This document shows positions 45,952-54,460 of a stretch of 64,000 bases of DNA, in pieces. The notes under the pieces are model-generated. The model was not told where the DNA came from, ran no database searches, and was given only the letters and a program-made list of their open reading frames with translations. Source of the stretch: Microbacterium hydrocarbonoxydans (GTDB taxonomy: Bacteria; Actinomycetota; Actinomycetes; Actinomycetales; Microbacteriaceae). A program made the translations under genes and the position numbers. Location: assembly GCF_000956475.1 (NCBI RefSeq), contig NZ_JYJB01000008.1:124001-188000 (forward strand). The letters run 5' to 3'. Numbering within the stretch: the stretch's first letter is position 1; every line of letters begins with the position of its first letter.

Positions 45952-46533
45952 ATGAGACTGACAGCATCCGCCGATCCCGCTCTCTGGATCCCCGTGACGG
46001 ACTCGCTCGGCTTCAAGGGGCGCCGGCATCGCAAGGCCGCGATCAGGATGCTGCTGGGACAGGCGAATCAGGCGCTCGGACGTACGGAGCGCCGCGGCTC
46101 GAAGCTCGGGGCGTGGGCGATGAGCCAGGCGGCGCCGCTGCTGATGAAGCGCGCCGACGGCCGGGTGCTGGTGTGGACGTGGAAGGCCGAACCGGAACTC
46201 GTCGTCGCGATGGCCTCTGCGCAGGTGCTCACGCCCGACGTGCGCATCGCACGCGCGTCGATGCCGATGGACTACGACGACACCGAGGCCTTCCAGAGCC
46301 GGTGGCTCGGCATGGGCGAGAAGCTCGTCGCGCCCGCGCTCTCGGGCACTCCGTTCACGACCTACACGTGGGACACCGGAACGCACCTGGTGACCCTCAC
46401 GGCGGTCTGCGGAGACCGCGAGCGCTTCGGCACTCTCGGCAGCGCGCTCGACGATCTGGCGCGCAGCATCCGCATCGCCGACGACCTGACCGGTGGCGAG
46501 TCCCCCGAGGTGCTGCGCCTGCCACCGGCCTGA
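45952..46533 (+). CDS. Conserved-looking hypothetical protein
   Basis: 193 residues, no signal peptide or membrane span. Begins MRLTASADPALWIPVTDSLG with Arg/Lys-rich segment after it, then alternating strands. TAGCGT is 6 nt before the ATG and there is no Shine-Dalgarno, fitting a leaderless start. I do not recognise a family. Confidence 0.75.
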   Translation: MRLTASADPALWIPVTDSLGFKGRRHRKAAIRMLLGQANQALGRTERRGSKLGAWAMSQAAPLLMKRADGRVLVWTWKAEPELVVAMASAQVLTPDVRIARASMPMDYDDTEAFQSRWLGMGEKLVAPALSGTPFTTYTWDTGTHLVTLTAVCGDRERFGTLGSALDDLARSIRIADDLTGGESPEVLRLPPA

Positions 46534-46555
46534 GTCGGGGCCTTCCCTCCCGAGC

Positions 46556-46592
46556 CATACGAACGTATGCTCGTTGCCATACGAGTGTATGG
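46556..46592. promoter_or_regulatory. Tandem TetR-type operators upstream of a membrane protein-TetR operon
   Basis: CATACG-AA-CGTATG (46556-46569) and CCATAC-GAGT-GTATGG (46577-46592), centres about 22 bp apart, i.e. two helical turns. Located just before the ATG at 46603. Confidence 0.65.
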
Positions 46593-46602
46593 GAGTGTGA
46601 GC

Positions 46603-47181
46603 ATGAGCAAGATCATCGAGGCGCTGGGCGCCCTGGCGCCGTTCGCGGGCATCGCGCTGCTGTTCGTCTACAGGTCCCGATCACCGCGCCCCGCCGCGCT
46701 GGGCATGCTCGGCGCGGGTCTCGCCGGCTTGGGGTCGATCGCAGGGCTCCTCGGCGACCGGGTCGCGTTCTTCGGCAGCAGCGACGAGCTGCTGGAACGA
46801 CTCGAGGGCTGGGCGCTCGTCCGTCTGGTGCTCCTGGTCACCGGCACCGCGATCCTGGTCATCGCCGCGGCTGCGGGTACATCGCGGGGGCGCGCGCACC
46901 GATGGTCGCTGATCGCCGCGGCACTGCTCTTCACCGTGGCCGGAACAGCTCTGCGGTTCGTGCACATCGATCTGGGCGACGACCACCACGGCCTGCAGCT
47001 CCTCGTGACCATGGCGATCGAGATGCTGCAGTTCGGCCTGCTCGGCATCGGCATCCTCGTGCTGTGCATCGCCGTCGTGAGTCGTCGCGTAGACGACGGG
47101 CGCCCGGAGCCGCTCAGGCTCGCTCGCGCGGCCGCGCAGCGGGCGTGGCAGGCGTATCAGCGCTCCGGCCGACGCGGATAG
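46603..47181 (+). CDS. Membrane protein of unknown function
   Basis: 192 residues from ATG 46603 (GGGAG upstream). Four to five hydrophobic helices: LGALAPFAGIALLFVY, LGMLGAGLAGLGSIAGLL, LVRLVLLVTGTAILVIAAAAG, WSLIAAALLFTVAG and LGIGILVLCIAVV. Short loop HIDLGDDHHGLQL contains several His/Asp. Just before the TetR gene and behind paired operators, so probably its regulated target. Confidence 0.8.
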   Translation: MSKIIEALGALAPFAGIALLFVYRSRSPRPAALGMLGAGLAGLGSIAGLLGDRVAFFGSSDELLERLEGWALVRLVLLVTGTAILVIAAAAGTSRGRAHRWSLIAAALLFTVAGTALRFVHIDLGDDHHGLQLLVTMAIEMLQFGLLGIGILVLCIAVVSRRVDDGRPEPLRLARAAAQRAWQAYQRSGRRG

Positions 47182-47190
47182 CATCGGAGC

Positions 47191-47757
47191 ATGTCCCGGG
47201 ATGCCGTGCTGCACCACCTCGTCGAAGCGATCGCCGAGGTCGGGATGAGCGGCCTCAGCGTGCGCACCGTCGCCGCACGAGCGGGCGTGGCGATCGGCAC
47301 GGTGCAGCACCACTTCCCCACGAAGGCGGCGATGATCCTCGCCGCCATGGACGCCATCAGCGTCGACGCCGTGCAGGCGTACGCCGACGCGTCGGAGGAC
47401 GCGGATGCCGAGGGGCGGCTGTTCGCCACGGTGCGCCTGCTCGTGCCTTCTGGACCGGAGAGCCGGGTGAGCAGGGTGTGGCTCGCCTTCGCCGCCTGCG
47501 CGCCAACCGACCCCGCCGTCGGCGCCCGCTATGAGCAGATGTGGGCGCGCACCGAGCGCGGTTTGGCGGAGCGGTTCGCCGACGCTGCACCCGGCGCATC
47601 GCGCAGCACTGTCGATGACGCCGCGGCCGAGATGCTCGCACTTCTGGACGGACTCGCAGTCACCGTGCTCGCAGAGCCGCAGCGCATGCCCGGGGAGCGG
47701 GCGCGAGCCATCGCGACCCGCCGGTGCGGCGAACTGCTCGCGCACCTTCGCGCCTGA
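47191..47757 (+). CDS. TetR family transcriptional regulator
   Basis: 188 residues. HTH in the first 50: LHHLVEAIAEVGMSGLSVRTVAARAGVAIGTVQHHFPTKAAMI. The C-terminal ligand domain resembles the BetI-like group. TAGCAT is 6 nt before the ATG, so it may have its own leaderless transcript besides read-through from the membrane gene. Likely binds the paired palindromes at 46556-46592. Confidence 0.9.
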   Translation: MSRDAVLHHLVEAIAEVGMSGLSVRTVAARAGVAIGTVQHHFPTKAAMILAAMDAISVDAVQAYADASEDADAEGRLFATVRLLVPSGPESRVSRVWLAFAACAPTDPAVGARYEQMWARTERGLAERFADAAPGASRSTVDDAAAEMLALLDGLAVTVLAEPQRMPGERARAIATRRCGELLAHLRA

Positions 47758-47774
47758 GGACCTCTCGCGCTCTG

Positions 47775-48237
47775 CTACCGGGGCGACGCGGCCTCCTCGA
47801 TCATGCGGAGGCCCTCCGCCCTCATCCTCCGCATCCGCTCCGGATCGCGACGTGCTTCGCGGAAGTCGCCGTGTCGGTACCGGCGCCAGGCCGCCCAGAT
47901 CCTCGCCAGGGTCTCGTCATTGCCTGCGTCGAGCCAGTCGAGGGCAGGGATGCCGTACGCGAGCAGATCGCCGCGCATCGTGTCCGGGAGCCCCCACCCT
48001 CACCGCCTCGGCGAAGCCGCGCTCGACTCTGAACGTCGCCCAGCGCCGTCCGCGACTGACCGTGAGCTGCCAGACGTCCATCTGCAGCGGCCCCCAGAAC
48101 ACCTCGACCTGGCAGCCCTCGTCGAGCAGCAGGCGCGCGAAGGCGGCGGCATCGGCATCCCGTTCCGGCTGCCCGAGATGATCCAGGAACCTCGGCAGGT
48201 TCGCGAGGTCGATTTCGGGCTGAGGTGCGGTCATCAC
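47775..48237 (-). pseudogene. Frameshifted hypothetical protein gene
   Basis: An N-terminal frame from ATG 48237 (APQPEIDLANLPRFLDHLG, then VERGFAEAV) and a C-terminal frame (LPDTMRGDLLAYGIPALDWLDAG) join if one G is removed from the run of five at 47991-47995 (C on the plus strand). The joined product would be about 153 residues. Either a true frameshift or a homopolymer sequencing error. Family not recognised. Confidence 0.7.
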
Positions 48238-48238
48238 A

Positions 48239-49672
48239 TCATGCTCGCAGGTCCGCCCGTTCGGGAGCGGCTCTGCTCGGCTGCGAGTGACGCGGCGTGC
48301 GCCATCGCCGAGCCGGATCCCACCAGGCCGGCCCGCGGATCTGCGGGACGCCCCCGTCCATGCGGATCTCCCAGCCCGAATACTCGAGTGACCGATGGTG
48401 GTACCAGCACAGGGGCACGCCGTTGTCGGTGTGAGTCGGGCCGCCGCGTGCGTGCTCGGTCACGTGATGGATCTCGCACCACGAGGCTGGAACGTGGCAT
48501 CCCGGGATCAGGCACTCCTTGTCGCGCGCGACGATCGCCCGGCGCTGATGCACGGTGAACACGCGATCCGTGACGCTGATGCCGACGATCCTGCCCTCGT
48601 CGAACAGCACCCTCTGGACAGCGCCGACACACGCCGTGTGCAGCGCGACGGATGCCGGGACAGGACCCTCGACTCCGGGAATGCGGGCCCAGCCGGCCGC
48701 GCCGGCCGCCACGTCATTCGCGTCGACGTGCACCACGAGCGTGGGTGCGGCACCGCCCAGCGTGGACATCTCCTCGTGCCGGGCGGCGATCCCCAGCGCG
48801 ACCGCCAGCGCATCGTGCCGCTTCTGCGCAGGGCTGCGCGAATCGATCACGTTGCGCGGGTCGGAGTTGAAGGGATCTTCGTCATCGGGTGCCGAGTCTG
48901 TGAACGCGACCCCCGGCGATGCCGGACCGCTGACCTTCGGGTTGAGCTGCGCGTCGATGATCTGCTGCAGCTGAGCCTTCACCTCAGGCAGCAGGTTGCC
49001 GCGCACCGGGAACACACCGTCGCGCTCACGTCCGAACGTGAGGTACCGCGAGTTCATCGCATTGCGGTCGTCGGGCTCCGCGCCGTCGGGGTCGAGGATC
49101 GTCGCGATCTCAGAGCCGAACAGCCGCAGGTCTTCAGGGGTCGCCGGAGGGGCGGCATCGCCGGCATCCGCACCGTCGACCGCGCTCGCGCCGCGCGCGA
49201 AATCGGCGAGCATGACGTCGGCGTGCAGCCGGTCGGTCGCGCCGATCCGGGTGCCCGCCCGCTCGATCGAAGCCGTGGCGGCGAGCAGCCCGCTGACGCC
49301 GATGGCGCCGTCGAGCAGCGCCGCCCGCAGAGCCGGCCACCGCGCGGGCAGAGGCGCCCCCGTGATCAACTCGGTCTCCCTGGTCACCAGCCGCGCCGCC
49401 TTCACCAGGAGCGCTGCCCCGCGAGCATCCGTCCGCAGCACGCGCTGCAGGAGCTCGTTCATGTTCCGGCAGCCGAGCCCCTGTGCGAAATCCACCGGAT
49501 CGGCGGTGGCGACCGTCTCGACGACGACGGCCTCCACCCGCCGCAGCGCTTCTCCCGCGACCCGCAGAACGTGCATGCGCTCGGCATCCGACAGGGCCGC
49601 CAGCGAATCCGCGCCCAGCACGCGATCGAGGTCGGCGACGACCTGATCGAGGGTGGCGACGGGGCTGTTCAT
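48239..49672 (-). CDS. DUF222 / HNH endonuclease domain protein (13E12-repeat type)
   Basis: 477 residues from ATG 49672; an in-frame GTG at 49705 is possible. The N-terminal DUF222 region spans about 1-330. The HNH nuclease motif is near residue 400: CLIPGCHVPASWCEIHHV followed by GGPTHTDNGVPLCWYHH. Common multi-copy family in Actinobacteria, with unclear role, perhaps in selfish-element or defence biology. Nothing mobile is seen next to it. Confidence 0.9.
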   Translation of the reverse strand: MNSPVATLDQVVADLDRVLGADSLAALSDAERMHVLRVAGEALRRVEAVVVETVATADPVDFAQGLGCRNMNELLQRVLRTDARGAALLVKAARLVTRETELITGAPLPARWPALRAALLDGAIGVSGLLAATASIERAGTRIGATDRLHADVMLADFARGASAVDGADAGDAAPPATPEDLRLFGSEIATILDPDGAEPDDRNAMNSRYLTFGRERDGVFPVRGNLLPEVKAQLQQIIDAQLNPKVSGPASPGVAFTDSAPDDEDPFNSDPRNVIDSRSPAQKRHDALAVALGIAARHEEMSTLGGAAPTLVVHVDANDVAAGAAGWARIPGVEGPVPASVALHTACVGAVQRVLFDEGRIVGISVTDRVFTVHQRRAIVARDKECLIPGCHVPASWCEIHHVTEHARGGPTHTDNGVPLCWYHHRSLEYSGWEIRMDGGVPQIRGPAWWDPARRWRTPRHSQPSRAAPERADLRA

Positions 49673-49790
49673 ACCTCTATTCAACAGGGGGCCACCGACA
49701 TTCACCGGCTCGCTTTAGCCTGGTCAGGTCCGATTCCAGCACACCGTCGACATTTGTGCAGATAGGTAATAGTGAAGTAAGGTAACGATC

Positions 49791-50252
49791 ATGAAGCCGC
49801 TGCTCGTGGACCGCCTGCTCCAGATCGCCGACCTGTTCCAGAAGGACATGGCCCGCGCGTTCGACGGCACGGGACTCACCCCCGCACGCTTGCATCTGCT
49901 CTGGGCGCTGCAGCACGCGGGACCCTCCACGCAGCAGGCGCTCGCCCGCCTCTGCGGCGTCTCGCCGCGCAACATCACGGGTCTGGTCGACGCCCTCGAG
50001 GCATCCGGTCACGTGCGACGCTCCCCTCATCCCTCCGATCGGCGGGCCGTGCTCGTCGAACTCACCGGCACGGCGACCGAGACCATGGCGCAGATGCAGC
50101 AGGAGCACGCCGACCTCGACGCCACGCTCATCGCCGCGGTCGCGCCAGAGGATCGCGCGGCCGTCGAGCGCGGAGTCACGGCGATCGCTCTGCATCTCGA
50201 GGCGCTGGTGGCGGATGCCGCGGCGAGCGCGCCCGCAAAGGGGGCGCCATGA
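49791..50252 (+). CDS. MarR family transcriptional regulator
   Basis: 153 residues. Winged helix: TPARLHLLWALQHAGPSTQQALARLCGVSPRNITGLVDALEASGHVRRSPHPSDRRAVLVELT, with the Asp-x-Arg wing. The promoter region is AT-rich (GGTAATAGTGAAGTAAGGTAA) and may hold its operator. ATGA overlap with the next membrane protein gene suggests that protein is the regulated partner. Confidence 0.9.
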   Translation: MKPLLVDRLLQIADLFQKDMARAFDGTGLTPARLHLLWALQHAGPSTQQALARLCGVSPRNITGLVDALEASGHVRRSPHPSDRRAVLVELTGTATETMAQMQQEHADLDATLIAAVAPEDRAAVERGVTAIALHLEALVADAAASAPAKGAP

Positions 50253-50896
50253 CATCCACCGTCGCCCTTCCGACCCGAGGGGCCCGCATCGTCGACGCCG
50301 CACGCAGGGCGCTGCGCGCGGAGCTCCGCGTCTACTCGAGCATCGGCCGCGCGATTTTCCGGCGTCCGGCGATCCCTGCCGGCGGCACCGGCCTCGGCTA
50401 TCACCGGCCCGTGCTGACCGTGCTGTTCATCTTCATCGGCCTGTCTGCGGTCGAGATCCCGATCATCGATCTCATCGTGCACCGGTGGCCGGCGGTGCGG
50501 ATCGCGCTGCTCATCCTCGGCATCTGGGGTGTCACCTGGATGCTCGGCCTGCTGTGCGCGATGCTGATGCGTCCGCACACGGTCGGACCTGACGGCATCC
50601 GTGTGCGCAGCGGTCTGGAGATCGACGTCGCCGTCTCCTGGAACGACATCGCCTCGATCGCCGTCTCCCGCCGCGTCGACGAACCGAAGCAGCCGCGGGT
50701 GTCCGGCGGCGAGTACGCCGAGCGCATGCAGAACGAGACGAACATCCTCATCGAGCTCGAGCGCCCTGTCGGCATCCGCCTGCCCGGTCTGGCGCCGAAG
50801 GGCGGCGAGCATGTCGTCGACGGCATCCGATTGTGGGCGGACGAGCCGCGCGCCTTCATCGCTGCGGCACGCCCCTTCTTGACGGCGGCTTCTTGA
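50249..50896 (+). CDS. Hypothetical membrane protein
   Basis: 215 residues. Two hydrophobic helices (LTVLFIFIGLSAVEIPIIDLIV; ALLILGIWGVTWMLGLLCAMLM) followed by a soluble PH-like stretch (GPDGIRVRSGLEIDVAVSWNDIASIAV). Coupled to the MarR gene by ATGA. Function unknown. Confidence 0.8.
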   Translation: MTSTVALPTRGARIVDAARRALRAELRVYSSIGRAIFRRPAIPAGGTGLGYHRPVLTVLFIFIGLSAVEIPIIDLIVHRWPAVRIALLILGIWGVTWMLGLLCAMLMRPHTVGPDGIRVRSGLEIDVAVSWNDIASIAVSRRVDEPKQPRVSGGEYAERMQNETNILIELERPVGIRLPGLAPKGGEHVVDGIRLWADEPRAFIAAARPFLTAAS

Positions 50897-50910
50897 CGGC
50901 GGCCTGACCG

Positions 50911-51321
50911 TCATTCGAGCCCCTGCTCGGCGAGCCACTCCTTCGCGACGCGCGCCGGAGCGCGCACGAGCCACGCATCGGCGATGATCTCGGCCAGGCG
51001 GTCGCTCTCGATCGCGGCGAGGCGCACGAGAAGCCCCGGGTAGCCGTCGAAATGCGGAATGCTGAACAGCCATCCGGGCTCTGCGGCGAGCAGCGCCTCC
51101 TTCTCCTCAAGCGACCCGACCCGAACACCGAGCACCGGGCCATCCGGCCACGAGCGCCCCAGAGCCTCGAGCGAGCGCACGTCGGCACCCGTCGGGCCCC
51201 GGACCCACGCGATCTGCCCGCTCTTCAGCCGCCACGCCGGTTCACCGGTGTGACCTCCTGTGCGCTCCTCGACACCAGGCAGCGCCAGAGCGATCTCCCG
51301 CACGTCGTCGATCGTGGCCAT
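50911..51321 (-). CDS. MmcQ/YjbR family protein
   Basis: 136 residues from ATG 51321. VREIALALPGVEERTGGHTGEPAWRL start, FDGYPGLLVRLAAIESDRLAEIIADAWLVRAPARVAKEWL end, the layout of the small MmcQ/YjbR (CyaY-like fold) DNA-binding-like family. Function of the family is unclear. Convergent with the preceding membrane gene. Confidence 0.8.
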   Translation of the reverse strand: MATIDDVREIALALPGVEERTGGHTGEPAWRLKSGQIAWVRGPTGADVRSLEALGRSWPDGPVLGVRVGSLEEKEALLAAEPGWLFSIPHFDGYPGLLVRLAAIESDRLAEIIADAWLVRAPARVAKEWLAEQGLE

Positions 51322-51359
51322 GACGCCATCGTCTCGCGTGCGGGCCGCCGTCACAACGC

Positions 51360-54332
51360 TCAGCGCACGATGCGGACGGTTCGCACCTCGAAGGGGCGCA
51401 GCGACAGGGCCGTTCCCCGCCGCGGAGCCTCCAGCTCGTCCTCGATCAGCGAGACCTCGCGCACCTCTCGATACTCGAATCCGACCGAGAGCTCGCCCGA
51501 GACCCGACGGCCGAGCGACTCGTAGACCCGCACGATCACATCCCCCGATCCGTCGGCCGCGAGTTTCACACCCGAGACCACGATGCCGGATCCGGCGACC
51601 GTCACGAGCGGCGCGACCTCGCGCTCGCCCCGCACGACCGTGGGCGGGGCGTTGAGAGCGATGCCCTCGGCCGTCGCGGTCGCGGCATCCGCTCCGATCA
51701 CGAAGCCGAGCCTGATCTCGTGACGACCGTGGTCGGTGTCGGGATCGGGAAAGCGCGGTGCGCGCAGCATCGACAACCGCACGGTCGTCGTGACGCCCTC
51801 GTCGGCGACCTCACGCGAGGTGTCGTAGCCGTAGATCGAGTCGTTCACGAGGGCGACGCCGAAGTCCTGCTCGCGCACCAGCACGAAGCGGTGCATGGAC
51901 GTCTCGAACTTCGCCGCCTCCCAGCTGGTGTTCGTGTGCGTCACGCGCGCCTGGTATCCGAACTGGGTCTCCGCCTCGGTGTGCGTCGCCTGCACGTCGA
52001 GCGGGAACGCGAGCTTGAGCAGCTTCTCGGTCTCGTGCCAGTCGATGTCGTTGTGCAGAGCGACCGTCCGAGAACCGGGGCTCAGCGAGATGGTCTGCAC
52101 GATGGTCGACTCGGAGAATCGCCGGGTCGCCGTGATGACGGCGACACCCTCGACGACGGATGCCGAGACCGACGCCGCCTCGATCAGATCAGTCACGCTG
52201 CCCAGGTAATAGCGGTCGATGTCCCACGCGTCCCACTTGTTCGGGAAATCCTGGTGCAGCTGGAACAGGTTCGCTGCTCGCCCCGGAGCCACCGCTTCGC
52301 GGCCCGTGGTCCTGTCGACGGCGGAGACGATCAGGCCGTCAGGGGAGACGAGCACCGAGACGAGGTCGTTCTCGAGACGGTACCCCCCGGCCTCCTCGGT
52401 GAGGGTGACGGATCCTTCGACGAGCGCAGGGGCGCAGGACCCACCCGTCGTCGGATCGAAGATCAGCTCGCGCTCACCCCCACCCGCGAGAGAGCGGCGT
52501 GCAGCATCCGACAGCGACCGCGCCTCGTCGAGCACGCCGCGGAGAACCTCGACCGCTTCGCGGTGCACCCAGGCGATCGAGGTGCCGGGAAGGATGTCGT
52601 GGAACTCGTGCAGCAGCACCGTCTGCCAGAGGCGGTCGAGCTGCGCCTGCGGATACTCCGTGCCCGTGCGCACCGCATCCGTCGCCGCCCACACCTCCGC
52701 CTCGACCAGGGCGTGCTCGGCTCGGCGGTGCAGCGCCTTCGTGGCGTGCTGGCTGGTGAGCGTTCCCCGGTGCAGCTCGAGGTAGAGCTCGCCGACCCAC
52801 ACCGCCGGGCTCGGCAGCTCGGCGCGTGCGGCGTCGAAGAAGACGTCGGGATGCTCCCACACCACCCTCGCGCTGCCCTCGAGGTCCGCGAGCCTGGCCG
52901 CCTTGCCCGTCATCTCGCGGGTGGTGCCGCCGCCTCCGTCGCCCCAGCCCACCGGTGCGATCGAACGGGACGAGAACCGGTTCTCCTTGAACTGCCGCGA
53001 CGCCTTCGCGAGCTCGGCCCCGGAGAGCCGCGAGTTGTAGGTGTCCATCGAGGGGAAGTGCGTGAACACCCGCGACCCGTCGATACCCTCCCACAGGAAC
53101 GTGTGGTGCGGAAAGACGTTCTGCTGGTTCCAGGAGATCTTCTGGGTGAAGAACCACTCGAAGCCGGCGCGTCTCATCAGCTGCGGCAGCGCCGGCGAGT
53201 AGCCGAAGCTGTCGGGCAGCCAGACGCCCTTCGAGCGGATGCCGAACTCGCTCTCGAAGAACCGCTGCCCGTACTGGAACTGGCGCACGAGCGACTCGCC
53301 GGACGGCATCACGGTGTCGGACTCGACCCACATGCCGCCGAGCGGCAGGAATCGTCCCTCGGCGACCGCCGCCTTGACACGCGCGTAGACCTCGGGGCGA
53401 TGCTCCTTGAGCCAGGCGTACTGCTGCGCACTGGACATGCCGTACTGGAATTCGGGCTGCTCGTCGAGCAGAGCGGTCATCGACGACGTCGTACGGGCGA
53501 CCTTGCGGATCGTCTCGCGCACGGGCCACAGCCAGGCGGAGTCGATGTGAGCGTGACCGATGGCCGAGATGCGATGCGCGCTGGTCTCGGCGGGCGCGGC
53601 CAGGACATCGGCCAGTTGCGCCCGGGCATCGGATGCCGTCTCGGCGATGCCGTGCAGATCGAGCACGTCGAGGGCATCGTCCATCGCCTGCAGAATGCGC
53701 ATGCGCCGAGGCGAGGTGGCAGGAAGCTGTGCCTGCAGCTCGAACAGCACCTCGAGATCGAGGGAGAGCTCGAAGATCTCGGGCTCGAACACCGCGAGGT
53801 CGATGCGCCGGATGCGGTACAGCGGCTCGGGAGACGAGGTGCGGATGTCGCCCTGCCGCGTCGGCAGGAAGGGGTGGTGATCGAGCAGCACCGGGTTGGC
53901 TGCGGCCTCGAGGTAGAGCTCGACCGGCTCGTCGCCCTTCGCCGCCGCGGCGATCGGCAGCCACTGGTTGCGGGGGTTGATGCTCTTCACGGGCGTTCCG
54001 TCGGCGCGATAGGCGAGCGCCTCGCACTGGAACCCCGTCATGCTCGTGTCGAAGCCGAGGTCGATCACGGCCTCGACCCGCCGCCCCGCCCACTCCTGCG
54101 GTACGCGGCCGGTGACCCTGAACCACGTCGTGGACCAGGCAGGTCCCCACATCCTCGGCACGGATGCCGGCGAGTACTCGAGCGCCAGCGCCTCGACGGG
54201 CGGAATGGGCTCGCCCGGCAGCTCGTGGAGTTCCACGGCGAGCGGCGCGGACGCCGAGTGGATCGCAGGGCGGATGCGCTCGTCGAGCACCCTCTTGACG
54301 CGTCCGACGGTGAGCGAGGTGTCGTCATGCAT
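51360..54332 (-). CDS. Family GH38 alpha-mannosidase
   Basis: 990 residues, cytosolic (no signal peptide). The zinc site HAHIDSAWLWP (His262, Asp264) and the nucleophile region WLPDSFGYSPALPQLM are intact, as are GGMWVESDTVMPSGESL and the C-terminal beta domains. Removes alpha-linked mannose from oligosaccharides. Downstream of the binding-protein gene in a transporter operon, so it likely acts on the imported mannoside. A possible operator TTTACTAAA lies at 54373-54381. Confidence 0.94.
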   Translation of the reverse strand: MHDDTSLTVGRVKRVLDERIRPAIHSASAPLAVELHELPGEPIPPVEALALEYSPASVPRMWGPAWSTTWFRVTGRVPQEWAGRRVEAVIDLGFDTSMTGFQCEALAYRADGTPVKSINPRNQWLPIAAAAKGDEPVELYLEAAANPVLLDHHPFLPTRQGDIRTSSPEPLYRIRRIDLAVFEPEIFELSLDLEVLFELQAQLPATSPRRMRILQAMDDALDVLDLHGIAETASDARAQLADVLAAPAETSAHRISAIGHAHIDSAWLWPVRETIRKVARTTSSMTALLDEQPEFQYGMSSAQQYAWLKEHRPEVYARVKAAVAEGRFLPLGGMWVESDTVMPSGESLVRQFQYGQRFFESEFGIRSKGVWLPDSFGYSPALPQLMRRAGFEWFFTQKISWNQQNVFPHHTFLWEGIDGSRVFTHFPSMDTYNSRLSGAELAKASRQFKENRFSSRSIAPVGWGDGGGGTTREMTGKAARLADLEGSARVVWEHPDVFFDAARAELPSPAVWVGELYLELHRGTLTSQHATKALHRRAEHALVEAEVWAATDAVRTGTEYPQAQLDRLWQTVLLHEFHDILPGTSIAWVHREAVEVLRGVLDEARSLSDAARRSLAGGGERELIFDPTTGGSCAPALVEGSVTLTEEAGGYRLENDLVSVLVSPDGLIVSAVDRTTGREAVAPGRAANLFQLHQDFPNKWDAWDIDRYYLGSVTDLIEAASVSASVVEGVAVITATRRFSESTIVQTISLSPGSRTVALHNDIDWHETEKLLKLAFPLDVQATHTEAETQFGYQARVTHTNTSWEAAKFETSMHRFVLVREQDFGVALVNDSIYGYDTSREVADEGVTTTVRLSMLRAPRFPDPDTDHGRHEIRLGFVIGADAATATAEGIALNAPPTVVRGEREVAPLVTVAGSGIVVSGVKLAADGSGDVIVRVYESLGRRVSGELSVGFEYREVREVSLIEDELEAPRRGTALSLRPFEVRTVRIVR

Positions 54333-54460
54333 TGAAGGCGATGTCTCCTGTGACGGGGTTTATTCAGGTCAATTTACTAAACCGCATCGTCCCCACGAAC
54401 GCCATCACATCATGACACGCAACCCCCGGGGGCGGATGCCGCGGCACCCGCCCTGCATCC

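Noticed and set aside
51720..54335. 871-codon frame antisense to the alpha-mannosidase
   Set aside because: His/Arg/Asp-rich shadow; the GH38 gene has its zinc and nucleophile motifs.
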